From contig NZ_BJYT01000029.1 of the NCBI RefSeq assembly GCF_007991655.1, positions 1 to 58,218 of the forward strand: a stretch of 58,218 nt of DNA, in the 5' to 3' direction. The translations under genes and the position numbers were made by a program. Positions within the stretch are counted from its first letter, which is position 1; every line of letters starts with the position of its first letter. The stretch comes from Segetibacter aerophilus (GTDB lineage: Bacteria > Bacteroidota > Bacteroidia > Chitinophagales > Chitinophagaceae). The notes beneath the pieces were generated by a model. The model saw nothing but the letters and a program-made list of their open reading frames with translations. It had not been told where the DNA came from and searched no databases. Shown in pieces: positions 16,467 through 26,030 of this stretch.

Positions 16467-17744
16467 TTGGAAGCAGTAATAGGTGAAATAAAGATAGAAC
16501 GATATCCTGCTTATAAAGATTCAGGAGTTGAATGGTTAGGTGAAGTTCCTGAACATTGGGAACTAACAAGGTTAGGGACAAGGTTTTTTGAAAGACGGAC
16601 AAAAGTATCTGATAAAGATTATGCTGCACTTTCCGTTACAAAGCAAGGAATTTTACCACAACTGGATAGTGCCGCTAAGACCAATGACGGAGATAATCGA
16701 AAGCTGGTCATGGCAGGTGATTTTGTTATTAATAGCCGCTCGGATAGAAAAGGTTCAAGTGGCATTTCTACGCTTAATGGTTCTGTTTCCTTAATCAATA
16801 CTGTTTTAGAGCCAATTGATATACATCCAACATTTTGCAACTACCTATTGAAGAGTTATGCTTTTGTTGAAGAGTTTTATAGAATGGGACACGGTATAGT
16901 AGCCGATTTGTGGACAACACGATATGATGAAATGAAAGCTATTATGATAGCAATTCCATCAAAGCAAGACCAAACTGCCATTGCTAATTTTCTTGACCGT
17001 AAAACTGCAAGAATAGATAAAACCATTGCTCAAAAAGTAAAGTTAATTGAGCTTTTAAAAGAGCGCAGGCAAATACTTATTCATAAAGCTGTTACCCGTG
17101 GGCTTAATCCTGATGTTCCAATGAAAGATAGTGGAGTAGAATGGATTGGAGAGTTACCAGAGCATTGGGAGGTGAAGAAGATAAAGCAATTGTTTAGGCT
17201 GATAATTGACCCTGCTCCAATTAATAACAATTTTGAACTCCTTTCTATATATACTGAAATTGGAGTCAGGCCACGCAAAGATTTAGAAGAAAAGGGAAAT
17301 AGAGCTTCTACAACAGATGGATATTGGTTTGTAAAAAAAGGTGACTTTATTGTCAATAAACTTTTAGCGTGGATGGGGGCAATAGGTTTATCAGAATACG
17401 AGGGAGTTACGAGCCCAGCTTACGACATATTAAGACCTAAAATCCCATCAAACGGAAATTATTACCATGAGTTACTTAGGAGTAAAGCTTGTTCCACGGA
17501 ATTAAGAAAGTACTCGAGAGGAATAATGGATATGAGATTAAGGCTGTACTTTGATAAGTTTGGAGTAGTCCTAGTTCCCTATCCATCCGAAGAAGAACAG
17601 ACGGAGATATCAGCTCATATAGATAAAGTTTTTAAAAAGACAGAAGCGGCTATAAAGGCAAAAGATAAAGAAATAGAGAAGCTAAAAGAATACAAAGCGA
17701 CATTAATAAATGCTGCTGTAACGGGTAAAATAAAAGTAAGTTGA
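16467..17744 (+). CDS. hsdS: Type I restriction specificity subunit
   Basis: A 425-aa subunit that chooses the bipartite target sequence. Two target-recognition domains of about 200 aa each start with nearly identical motifs: YKDSGVEWLGEVPEHWELTR (about 13-32) and MKDSGVEWIGELPEHWEV (about 215-232). Each is followed by a conserved helical spacer ending in the coiled-coil region. The start is TTG, with AAAAGGG (16453-16459) at good distance; no closer ATG gives a complete first domain. The C-terminal helix (IKAKDKEIEKLKEYKATLIN) contacts HsdM. The two TRDs are different in sequence, so the target is predicted to be asymmetric. Confidence 0.93.
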   Translation: MEAVIGEIKIERYPAYKDSGVEWLGEVPEHWELTRLGTRFFERRTKVSDKDYAALSVTKQGILPQLDSAAKTNDGDNRKLVMAGDFVINSRSDRKGSSGISTLNGSVSLINTVLEPIDIHPTFCNYLLKSYAFVEEFYRMGHGIVADLWTTRYDEMKAIMIAIPSKQDQTAIANFLDRKTARIDKTIAQKVKLIELLKERRQILIHKAVTRGLNPDVPMKDSGVEWIGELPEHWEVKKIKQLFRLIIDPAPINNNFELLSIYTEIGVRPRKDLEEKGNRASTTDGYWFVKKGDFIVNKLLAWMGAIGLSEYEGVTSPAYDILRPKIPSNGNYYHELLRSKACSTELRKYSRGIMDMRLRLYFDKFGVVLVPYPSEEEQTEISAHIDKVFKKTEAAIKAKDKEIEKLKEYKATLINAAVTGKIKVS

Positions 17745-17746
17745 TT

Positions 17747-19252
17747 ATGGATATAGGAATTTTGGCTTCAATCTTAAACACCGCTAGTACAAAACCTATT
17801 AGCCCCCAAAAAGGTATTAAAGTAGTTAGTTGTACTTTAAATGATTTAGTGAACACTTATCATTCTCCTATTCCAAACTCCGACATTAAAGGCCAATTAT
17901 TCATACCCGAATATCAGAGACCTTATGTATGGAAAGAGAGGCAAATTAACCGATTATTAGATGATTTTATTGAGTACCAAAACAATACAGAACCTGACAA
18001 AGCTCTTTTTTATATTGGAAGCATTATTGTACATCAGGAAGATGGTAAGCTGAAAATTATTGATGGCCAACAACGGATTACTACACTGCTACTCATTAAT
18101 TCATTAATCAATAATGATTTCGAAAGCGGCATACAATATACTTCTACATTAAGCATTAACAACATCAAACGCAATTACGCGTACCTCAAAAGTGTGGAAG
18201 CAAAAGACATTTTTGATTATGCGGATACCGAAGTACTCACCTACATTGATTTCGATGAAATCAATGTAACATTGGTAGTAACAGCTACTGAAGACTTGGC
18301 TTATACATTTTTCGAAACTCAAAACACAGGAGGTGTTCGTTTAAGTGGTTCGGATATCATCAAAGCACATCATCTACGAGCTATTCATTCTAAAAAATTA
18401 ATAAATTATCAAGCAAGAAAGTGGGAAGGTATAGAAAGTGATAAAGTAGAGGAAATAATACAAAACCTTACTAAGATTAGGTTTTGGGATAATAGACACT
18501 GGAGAAGGTTTCCATTTTATAGAGATGAAAAAGGAATAAAAGAAGTTCTAATTGAAGAATTTACGGAAAATACAAAGCACGATAAAGATGATATTTCATT
18601 TTATTACAGCGCAGTAAAGAATGTAGAAGGTAGGGCATTTCAAATGCACGAGAGCCACTATAAGCAACTTAAGCAACCCTTGTCAGATGGCAACAATACT
18701 CTTGACTATGTTAGTGATTATGTGCATTTATACGATGTTTTATTCAATAGAAATAAAAGGGATTATAGGGTAAGTGATGCTTTTTACGAGTTCAATGAAA
18801 AATTGATGCATGGTAATTCCGGCACCTTATTCCTTAAAGAGCTGCTGGAAGTTTGCATTATAACATATGTAAGTCGGTTTGGGTTTCACCGCCTATTTGA
18901 AGCTAGTTTGTGGCTATACCGTTCTATTTATTCTTTACGGGTGTCATTAAGCAGAAATGTAAGGGAAGACAGTATTTTTAAATTTGTTTTTGACTACCAG
19001 TTTATTGATAACATTATTGAGGTTTATACAGTAGATGAACTTATTTTATTTCTAAAGAAATTTAAGGTCATTTTTAATGCAGACAATTCTGGACCTAATC
19101 AATCAAAGGATAAGCATATCAGTTCTCTCCGCAATTATTTTAAAGAGTTTAGTGATATTACAAAGTATAAAGAAAGTCCAAAAGAATTTGATAAAGCTTT
19201 TTTAACAGCGATTGTGTCAAAAATAAAAGAAAAGGAAACAGATGGTCAATAA
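17747..19252 (+). CDS. DUF262-domain protein inside the hsd locus (RloF/GmrS-like)
   Basis: A 501-aa protein (ATG at 17747, 2 bp after hsdS). Residues about 45-130 carry the DUF262 signatures FIPEYQRPYVWKERQINRLL and KLKIIDGQQRITTLLLI, with TGGVRLSGSDIIKAHHLRAI at about 195-214. In GmrSD-type proteins this domain is a nucleotide-dependent, ParB-like module (DGQQR motif) coupled to an HNH nuclease. I find no HNH-like motif in the C-terminal half, unlike in the next gene. R-linked ORFs such as RloF of Campylobacter type I loci are also DUF262 proteins placed between hsd genes. The product overlaps the next gene by 11 bp, suggesting coupled synthesis of a pair. Confidence 0.85.
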   Translation: MDIGILASILNTASTKPISPQKGIKVVSCTLNDLVNTYHSPIPNSDIKGQLFIPEYQRPYVWKERQINRLLDDFIEYQNNTEPDKALFYIGSIIVHQEDGKLKIIDGQQRITTLLLINSLINNDFESGIQYTSTLSINNIKRNYAYLKSVEAKDIFDYADTEVLTYIDFDEINVTLVVTATEDLAYTFFETQNTGGVRLSGSDIIKAHHLRAIHSKKLINYQARKWEGIESDKVEEIIQNLTKIRFWDNRHWRRFPFYRDEKGIKEVLIEEFTENTKHDKDDISFYYSAVKNVEGRAFQMHESHYKQLKQPLSDGNNTLDYVSDYVHLYDVLFNRNKRDYRVSDAFYEFNEKLMHGNSGTLFLKELLEVCIITYVSRFGFHRLFEASLWLYRSIYSLRVSLSRNVREDSIFKFVFDYQFIDNIIEVYTVDELILFLKKFKVIFNADNSGPNQSKDKHISSLRNYFKEFSDITKYKESPKEFDKAFLTAIVSKIKEKETDGQ

Positions 19253-21191
19253 GACATTTAATACCTCAATTGTAAACCTTGCTGAACTTCAAAAGTACAG
19301 TTTTACAATTCCTACCTATCAGCGACCATATGTTTGGGGTGATGAGCAAATTGAGAAACTCTTGGGAGATTTTTATAAATCATTCCAGCATAACAGGGCG
19401 GAAGAATATTACATAGGAACCATTCTAACCAAAGAAAATGGGAAGGAAGCAGAATTAATAGATGGTCAACAACGCTTCACTACATTGTGGTTAACAGCAT
19501 TCGTTTTTTCAAGAAATAACAAAAATTCGGACATTGAAAAATTCTTAGTCAATAGTGATAGCACTCTAAAAATGAACTTTGAAATTAGAACTGAAGTAGA
19601 AGACTATTTTAAGACTTTGTTAGAGAAAGATAAGGATGAAGACATTAAAGTTATTGAAAGTAGTGAGATTGTAAAATTCCCATATTTGAAGAACATTGCG
19701 AAAGCGTTGGTGACTATTAATGGAATTATTCAATCAATCGCTGATGAGGATTTGAAAGACTTTGGAGACTACATTTATACCAAGGTTCAATTAATAAAAA
19801 ATACAACCCCACAAAAAATTGATTTAAACAAACTTTTTTCTACAATCAATAGTGCAGGAGTTCAATTGGAGCAAACTGATATTGTTAAGGCTAACTTATT
19901 AAAATGTATTGACGAAAAGGTGTTGCACAGTAAAATATGGGAAGCTTGTGAAAACACCAGTAATTTTTTTGAAAGGAACGTACGTAACTCTTTTCCAAAC
20001 ACAAATTGGGCACGGGTTGATTTGACGAAGTTTAACGAATTTGACAAAGCGACTTTTCTTTTTGAGGACTTAAATCAAACATTAGATTCAAATGCGACCC
20101 AATCCCTATTTACTATTGAATCTCTACGACATTACAAGTATGAACCTTACATTGAAAGCAAGAATGTAATAATGGACGAGAAAAGAGAATCAGATGAAGT
20201 ATACTGCCGGTCGATCATTACTTTTGGCCAACTCCTATTGCATACCTATCGGCTGCATTTGCGTATTGAAAAAAAGCCTGACTTTGAAGGAACATTTCAT
20301 GTGAATCGGTTAATTGAAATATTTAAGGAATTAGAGAATAGAAAAGACCCGGATGAAATTAAGCGTTTTTTTAAGCTGTTATGGAAAGTGAGATTCTTAT
20401 TTGATAAGTATGTAATTAAATGGATAACCGACTTGGATACTAAAACTGAATATTTAGAACTGGTAAACATCAACAAAAATGCTGAAAACAATTATTCCCG
20501 AAGCAAGTATGTAAAAAAATCTAACTCGCTTATTCTTCAAAGTATTCTATATTTTACAGGCGATTACCTGCGTCAGTTTTGGTTGACGACTTACCTCGGG
20601 TATCTACTATCCTTTCATAACGATTTTGACCCTACCTCTGAACTTCACCTAAAGCACTTGGAAAAGTTTGACAACGACTTATCATTATGCAAAACCCTAT
20701 CCGATAAAACAGCTTCTCTACAATTACTTGATTCTGCCATTGATGTGACGTTTGACTTTAAAGAATATCTTAAATCCGATAAGGGAACAAAATTCCAACA
20801 TTATTGGTTCCAAAAGCTTGAATATGTTCTTTGGAAAAATTGGCCCTTCGCAAAGACGATTGAGTTTGAAAATTATAGGGCAACATCCAGAAATTCAATA
20901 GAACATATTTACCCGCAAAATCCCGAAAATCCAGCTAAAAATCCTCCACTCCCAAATAAAGATTTGCACTGTTTTGGAAACCTGGTGTTGTTAAGCGTTT
21001 CGCAGAACTCGGAGTATAGTAATAAGTCCGTGGATGAAAAAAGAAGCATGTTCAAAAATAAAACCAATGGTTATGACTCTCTCAAATCCTACTACATACT
21101 TCAACAAAACAGTAATTGGACAGATACTGAAATAGGACAGCATCAAAATAGCATGGTCGATATACTGGATGCGCATTATGTAAATAACTAG
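19242..21191 (+). CDS. DUF262-DUF1524 (HNH) protein inside the hsd locus (GmrSD-like)
   Basis: A 649-aa protein. Residues about 15-90 form the DUF262 part (TIPTYQRPYVWGDEQIEKLL, EAELIDGQQRFTTLWL). A helical middle part follows, then a C-terminal DUF1524/HNH-type nuclease motif SIEHIYPQNPE (about 550) with HCFGNLVLLS. This matches the architecture of GmrSD-type, modification-dependent restriction enzymes. The start ATG lies within the upstream DUF262 gene, with AAAAGGA before it. It ends 4 bp before hsdR. The two DUF262 genes share the N-terminal motifs but diverge afterwards, so they are old paralogues or a recognition/cleavage pair. It could add a second defence layer against modified DNA, but no activity can be read from sequence. 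Confidence 0.88.
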   Translation: MVNKTFNTSIVNLAELQKYSFTIPTYQRPYVWGDEQIEKLLGDFYKSFQHNRAEEYYIGTILTKENGKEAELIDGQQRFTTLWLTAFVFSRNNKNSDIEKFLVNSDSTLKMNFEIRTEVEDYFKTLLEKDKDEDIKVIESSEIVKFPYLKNIAKALVTINGIIQSIADEDLKDFGDYIYTKVQLIKNTTPQKIDLNKLFSTINSAGVQLEQTDIVKANLLKCIDEKVLHSKIWEACENTSNFFERNVRNSFPNTNWARVDLTKFNEFDKATFLFEDLNQTLDSNATQSLFTIESLRHYKYEPYIESKNVIMDEKRESDEVYCRSIITFGQLLLHTYRLHLRIEKKPDFEGTFHVNRLIEIFKELENRKDPDEIKRFFKLLWKVRFLFDKYVIKWITDLDTKTEYLELVNINKNAENNYSRSKYVKKSNSLILQSILYFTGDYLRQFWLTTYLGYLLSFHNDFDPTSELHLKHLEKFDNDLSLCKTLSDKTASLQLLDSAIDVTFDFKEYLKSDKGTKFQHYWFQKLEYVLWKNWPFAKTIEFENYRATSRNSIEHIYPQNPENPAKNPPLPNKDLHCFGNLVLLSVSQNSEYSNKSVDEKRSMFKNKTNGYDSLKSYYILQQNSNWTDTEIGQHQNSMVDILDAHYVNN

Positions 21192-21195
21192 TTTT

Positions 21196-24100
21196 ATGTC
21201 AAGCCAAACTAACGAACAAGCTTTAGAAGCAACCATTCAAAATCGACTTACAGGTACTTGCCTGGAAGAAATGAAAGAAAATGGCGTAGCAAGTACGGTA
21301 GGTGAAGGTCCAAATACATATCGTACTGGTAATGGCTTTTATATCGGCTTTCCTGAAGACTTCAATGCTAAATATGCAGTTGACGAAAAGCGGTTCTGGA
21401 ATTTCCTGCAAACAACTCAAAAAGAAGAACTGGCTAAGCTGCAAAAGCAATCAGACTGGAAACTGAAGATCTTAGACAGGCTCGACAGGATGATAAAGAA
21501 GTATGGAGTGCTACGTATCCTTCGCAAAGGGCTTGAAGTAGATGATGCACATTTTACCTTACTCTACCTGCTGCCTTTAGCTTCCAGCAGTGATACGGTT
21601 AAAAAGAATTTTGAGAGCAATGAGTTCAGCGTTACAAGACAGGTTCGCTATTCCATAGACAATCCTCGTGAAGAGATAGACATGGTGCTGTTCATAAACG
21701 GTCTACCCATTATCACAATGGAGCTAAAGAACCAATGGACAGGACAAAATGCAAAAGTTCACGGGATAAACCAATACAAATACAAACGTGACATAACACA
21801 ACCGCTGTTACAATTTGCAAGATGCATAGTACACTTTGTGGTAGATACCGAAGAAGTGTACATGACAACCAAACTAAATGGCGGTGATACATTCTTCCTG
21901 CCGTTCAATTTAGGTAACAACTACGGCAAAGGCAATCCTGTTAATCCCTTCGGTCACCGTACTGCTTACTTATGGGATACGATATTAACGAGACAAAGCA
22001 TCGCAAACATTATACAACACTTTGTACGACTGGATGGCAAAGACGGAGACCCACTTAATAAAAAGACTTTATACTTTCCCAGGTATCACCAGTTAGATGT
22101 AGTACGCAGATTAATTGCAGATGCTTCCAAAAAAGGAGTAGGGCAGAAGTACTTAATACAACATTCAGCAGGTTCCGGTAAGTCAAACTCCATTACATGG
22201 GCAGCTTACCAACTGATAGAAACTTATCCTGAAAGTGATACAACTCCCGGTGGTAAAGGCATTTCAAACCCTTTGTTTGATTCTGTAGTGGTGGTCACCG
22301 ATAGGCGTTTATTAGATAAACAGATACGGGAAAACATCAAAGAGTTTTCAGAGGTTAAAAACATTGTAGCACCGGCCTATTCATCAAAAGATCTAAAGCT
22401 TGCTTTAGAAACAGGTAAAAGGATTATCATTACTACTATTCAAAAGTTTCCTTTCATTGTAGATGGCTTGGCAGACTTAAGTGACAAGCGATTTGCCGTT
22501 ATCATTGACGAAGCACATAGTTCTCAAAGTGGTTCCGCTTCAGACAACATGAACCGTGCAATGGGAAGTGAGGATGAAGAAGAAGACCCAGATCCACAAG
22601 ACAAAATACTTGAGGCAATAAGGTCACGGAAAATGCGAGGCAATGTTTCTTACCTGGCTTTCACTGCAACACCTAAAAACAACACACTTGAAAAGTTTGG
22701 GGTAAAGAGTGAAGACGGAAAGTTTCAGGCATTCCACCTTTATTCCATGAAACAAGCCATTGAAGAAGGTTTCATATTGGATGTACTGGCGAACTACACG
22801 ACTTACAAGAGTTACTATGAGATAGAAAAATCAATAGAAGACAATCCACTTTTTGACACTGCAAAAGCACAAAAGAAGCTACGAGCTTTTGTAGAACGTA
22901 ATCCTGAAACCATTGCTACCAAAGCAGAGATCATGCTTGATCACTTTATAATAAACGTGGTTAACAAGAAAAAGCTGAAAGGTAAGGCTCAGGCAATGGT
23001 AATAACACAAAGCATAGAATCTGCTGTTCGTTATTATTTTGCTCTACGAAAAATACTAAACGAAAAAGGAGATCCTTTCAAAATAGCCATTGCTTTTTCA
23101 GGAAAGAAAAAAGTAGATGGTCATGAATATACAGAAGACACAATTAATAACTTTCCTACTGATTTAGATACCGCTAAATCCTCAGACCCCGGTTATATAA
23201 CAGACACGATTGCCAGGTATTTCAACTATGACGAATACAAAGTGTTGGTGGTAGCCAACAAATACCTGACAGGCTTTGATCAACCAAAGCTTACTGCTAT
23301 GTACGTTGATAAGAAACTTCAAGGTGTATTAGCCGTACAGGCACTATCAAGATTAAACCGTTCAGCAGATAAACTAGGCAAAAAGACAGAAGACCTGTTT
23401 GTACTCGACTTCTTCAACTCAACAGATGAGATTAAAACAGCTTTCGATCCTTTTTACACAGCAACCACACTAAGCAAAGCAACAGACGTAAACGTCTTAC
23501 ACGAACTGAAAGGTTTATTAGATAACGTAGGCGTATATGAATGGTCAGAAGTGGAAGACTTCACCAACAAGTACTTCGATGGAATGGAAGCAGATAAATA
23601 TCTAAGTCCAATCCTACAAATAGCAGCAGACAGATTTGATGCAGGTTTAGGTTTAGAAGATGCCCAAAAAGCAGACTTCAAAATAAAGGCAAAGCAGTTT
23701 GTAAAGATATATGGACAGCTTGCTTCAATCATGCCTTTTGAAATGGTGAAATGGGAGTTGTTATTCTGGTATTTAAAGTTCCTGATACCTATGTTGAAAA
23801 TACAAGACACTGATGTAGATGCAATAGATGAATTACTGAACTCGGTCGACCTTTCTACCTATGGTTTAGAAAGAGTAAAGCTAAACGCCAACATAGGTTT
23901 AGATGCATCCGAAACAGAACTGGATCCACAAAACCCAAATCCACGAGGAGCACATGGAACACCAGAGGAAAAAGATGAATTAGACCTTATTGTAAGAGCA
24001 TTCAATGAGCGATGGTTCCAAGGCTGGGATGCAACACCCGAAGACCAACGAATAAAGTTTGTAAACATAGCTTCTAAAATGAGAGCACATCCTGATTATA

Positions 24101-24279
24101 AGAACAAATACGAAGACAATCCAGACACGCAAAACAGAGACATTGCCTTCCGCAAAATATTCGAGGATGTAATGAACCAACAGCGGAAGAGTGAACTTGA
24201 CCTGTATCGCCTAATCGCTAAAGATGATGGGTTTAAAATAGCAATGCAGGACACTTTGAAGAGGATATTGGCGGCCTAG
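21196..24279 (+). CDS. hsdR: Type I restriction endonuclease subunit
   Basis: A 1027-aa motor and nuclease subunit. The N-terminal PD-(D/E)xK domain contains EEIDMVLFINGLPIITMELK (about 155-174: Asp, Glu, Lys as catalytic set). The SF2 helicase core has Walker A HSAGSGKSNSI (about 324-334), DEAH (about 435-438), motif III AFTATP and motif VI-like QALSRLNRSA (about 715). The C-terminal region (about 850-1027) is helical and would bind HsdM. The frame is complete. It is translated 4 bp after the DUF262-DUF1524 gene, so these accessory genes are embedded in the hsd operon rather than next to it. The 362-aa gene follows 41 bp later. Confidence 0.95.
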   Translation: MSSQTNEQALEATIQNRLTGTCLEEMKENGVASTVGEGPNTYRTGNGFYIGFPEDFNAKYAVDEKRFWNFLQTTQKEELAKLQKQSDWKLKILDRLDRMIKKYGVLRILRKGLEVDDAHFTLLYLLPLASSSDTVKKNFESNEFSVTRQVRYSIDNPREEIDMVLFINGLPIITMELKNQWTGQNAKVHGINQYKYKRDITQPLLQFARCIVHFVVDTEEVYMTTKLNGGDTFFLPFNLGNNYGKGNPVNPFGHRTAYLWDTILTRQSIANIIQHFVRLDGKDGDPLNKKTLYFPRYHQLDVVRRLIADASKKGVGQKYLIQHSAGSGKSNSITWAAYQLIETYPESDTTPGGKGISNPLFDSVVVVTDRRLLDKQIRENIKEFSEVKNIVAPAYSSKDLKLALETGKRIIITTIQKFPFIVDGLADLSDKRFAVIIDEAHSSQSGSASDNMNRAMGSEDEEEDPDPQDKILEAIRSRKMRGNVSYLAFTATPKNNTLEKFGVKSEDGKFQAFHLYSMKQAIEEGFILDVLANYTTYKSYYEIEKSIEDNPLFDTAKAQKKLRAFVERNPETIATKAEIMLDHFIINVVNKKKLKGKAQAMVITQSIESAVRYYFALRKILNEKGDPFKIAIAFSGKKKVDGHEYTEDTINNFPTDLDTAKSSDPGYITDTIARYFNYDEYKVLVVANKYLTGFDQPKLTAMYVDKKLQGVLAVQALSRLNRSADKLGKKTEDLFVLDFFNSTDEIKTAFDPFYTATTLSKATDVNVLHELKGLLDNVGVYEWSEVEDFTNKYFDGMEADKYLSPILQIAADRFDAGLGLEDAQKADFKIKAKQFVKIYGQLASIMPFEMVKWELLFWYLKFLIPMLKIQDTDVDAIDELLNSVDLSTYGLERVKLNANIGLDASETELDPQNPNPRGAHGTPEEKDELDLIVRAFNERWFQGWDATPEDQRIKFVNIASKMRAHPDYKNKYEDNPDTQNRDIAFRKIFEDVMNQQRKSELDLYRLIAKDDGFKIAMQDTLKRILAA

Positions 24280-24320
24280 GTGAAAGAAGTATAAACAACA
24301 TTTAGGCTTAAATTTTAACA

Positions 24321-25409
24321 GTGGGAAAATTTACAAAAGTGGTAACTGATAAACAGAAAAAGCTTTCAGAAGCATTAGAACAATTTAAGTATAAAGACGA
24401 TGCGGGAATAAAAGAAGTAGTGGAGGTAATTGGCAAAGCGAGACTTACACCTACATCGCATTTGTATCCTATCTATGGTCCAATAGCAATTAACGAAGCG
24501 GTGGAAAGAAGTGCTGAGGAGTTCTTGAATCAAGCAGAAAGTTGTCCACCCCTTTCTATTATTGACGTTGTGCTTGCTGCAAATCGAGAATATAACGTGA
24601 TGGTTAAACCTGTGATTGACAGATTTAAAAAAGAAATGCCTGATGCCAATACTGAATTTACTTTCTTAAAACAAAAAACATTTGAAAGTCTCCTTGAATA
24701 TTTAAAAATCAACCTTAGTAATTTTTACAATGAATATGTGATTAAGGATCATAACAAAGTAAAAGCATCGGAAAGTATTAATGAGGAGGAAAGGGAATTT
24801 ATTCTGAAAGTACTTGGATTTAAAGAAGTTAATCACTATAAAATGAAAGCGCTTTTTGATCTTTTAAATGCTATAATACGCTTGAAGGGTGATCGGCTGG
24901 AAAGGGATTACGATTTTCTTAAAGCCTGGGCAGAAAATATTGAAAAAAGGAAAGACTTAAAAAATAGGAAAGGAATTGTTAGCAAGAGAAAAATAGAAAG
25001 ATCTTTAGGAGGTAAAATTCATAAAGTTGGTATTGCAACTATTCAGCACTTGCGGATGCATTTTGGTGCAGATACTTTTAAACCTGACCAGCGAGTAAAG
25101 GAAGTGCTTCTTTATAAATTTCTTAACCTGCATTCTAATGAATTTATATCAATTGATTTAGATGATAAGTCAGCTTTTAGCATAATGGAAAAGATTCATA
25201 ATAGTTGTAATCCACCATATACGCTCAGAACTTTAGATTCATTCTTTGTTAATTATGGTTCTGGTTATTATAATAAAAATGAGCCTTCTTTAGACTTTGC
25301 TAATTCTGTACTCAAAGGTGTCTTGAAGAAATTGATTCAAAAAGGAGTTGATGCAGAACTTATTTCAGAAGTATCAGGTTATTCAGCCGAGGAATTAAAT
25401 CCTAACTAG
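24321..25409 (+). CDS. Uncharacterised protein at the end of the hsd operon
   Basis: A 362-aa protein with a GTG start, 41 bp after hsdR. No domain is recognised. It is soluble, helical and basic. Notable parts are RLTPTSHLYPIYGPIAINEA (about 36-55), a central helical region with REFILKVLGFKEVNHYKMKA, a basic patch KRKDLKNRKGIVSKRKIERS and a C-terminal VLKKLIQKGVDAELISEVSG. The basic patch may contact nucleic acid. It has no signal peptide or membrane segment. Its place as last gene of the operon suggests an accessory or regulatory role in the restriction system, but it may be independent cargo. Confidence 0.6.
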   Translation: MGKFTKVVTDKQKKLSEALEQFKYKDDAGIKEVVEVIGKARLTPTSHLYPIYGPIAINEAVERSAEEFLNQAESCPPLSIIDVVLAANREYNVMVKPVIDRFKKEMPDANTEFTFLKQKTFESLLEYLKINLSNFYNEYVIKDHNKVKASESINEEEREFILKVLGFKEVNHYKMKALFDLLNAIIRLKGDRLERDYDFLKAWAENIEKRKDLKNRKGIVSKRKIERSLGGKIHKVGIATIQHLRMHFGADTFKPDQRVKEVLLYKFLNLHSNEFISIDLDDKSAFSIMEKIHNSCNPPYTLRTLDSFFVNYGSGYYNKNEPSLDFANSVLKGVLKKLIQKGVDAELISEVSGYSAEELNPN

Positions 25410-25510
25410 GCAAATGCGTTTTCGCAAAATAATAAGAGTGTTTTTAGGAATTAAAAAGGCGAGGATAATTATTCGAATTGATATAATGATTTTACAATAA
25501 AAATAATCAT

Positions 25511-25687
25511 ATGGCCTCAATTGGATGGATCGATTTTTCCCCTGCTCACAGAGACAAGGTAGGAGCTGCGTTAGATTTACTACGACCTGAAGGAATGGTG
25601 GATGAGCTGGGATTAGGAAGTTTAAGGGATGGATTAGCTAACCAAATGTTTCCCGGGATCAGTACGATACAGACAAGAGCAAAATAA
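25511..25687 (+). pseudogene. Truncated DUF6361-family gene (N-terminus only)
   Basis: 58 codons: starts MASIGWIDFSPAHRDKVGAA and includes RPEGMVDELGLGSLRDGLAN and MFPGISTIQTRAK, then TAA. This is the recognisable N-terminus of the DUF6361 family, whose members are several hundred residues long, so most of the gene is missing. It sits near the island's right end, consistent with a deletion or insertion having removed the 3' part. Family members occur in defence-like neighbourhoods, but the role is unknown. Confidence 0.7.
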
Positions 25688-25964
25688 CTATTTGAGGTTT
25701 ACGCTTGCTAATTCCAATTACCCCATAATTCTCCTGGTAGGTGTAATACTCGGCGAGTTTGCCACATTAACTCGTACTCCCTTGCTCCAGGTATTTAGAG
25801 GCGATTTTCCCTCTTGCCTGCCCCTTCTGAATCATCTGTTGCGTCAACCTTTTCAGCATTCGTATGCTTTGACTTGTGACACTGAGCTTTCAAATTCACT
25901 TTTAATTGTTTTTCGTAGAAATACTTCTGCTAATAAACCGACTTATGCAACTTAACTCACATGT

Positions 25965-25985
25965 TGTGTCGAAAATGTGTCGGAA
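25965..25985 (+). promoter_or_regulatory. Paired TGTGTCG motifs, candidate integrase arm sites (right end)
   Basis: TGTGTCGAAA (25965-25974) and TGTGTCGGAA (25976-25985), again 11 bp apart. They have the same spacing and orientation as the left-end pair at 1610-1630, with one base different. They lie 46 bp from the att core. Confidence 0.55.
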
Positions 25986-25995
25986 CGAAATAAAA

Positions 25996-26022
25996 AAGGA
26001 GCTACAATTTCTGTAACTCCTT
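25996..26022 (-). terminator. Terminator of the tRNA transcript, supplied by the island
   Basis: Arms AAGGAGCTACA (25996-26006) and TGTAACTCCTT (26012-26022) form a hairpin with one mismatch. On the minus strand it is followed by a T-run (the A-run at 25992-25997 on plus). It lies 10 bp beyond the tRNA 3' end and inside the island, so the integrated element provides a replacement terminator. Confidence 0.65.
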
Positions 26023-26030
26023 GATCTTCA

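Larger units (their letters stand above)
25688..26030. other. Island right-end noncoding region
   Basis: There is no convincing gene. A plus frame at 25692-25955 has no domain features. A minus-strand stretch near 25750-25870 reads MLKRLTQQMIQKGQARGKIA before a stop, which could be a gene remnant I cannot name. The end holds the paired arm-like motifs (25965-25985) and a terminator hairpin (25996-26022). Confidence 0.5.

Noticed and set aside
25692-25955. 87-codon plus-strand frame in the right-end region
   Set aside because: No domain and a chance-like composition. The opposite strand has a stretch that could be a gene remnant, so the region was listed as noncoding.
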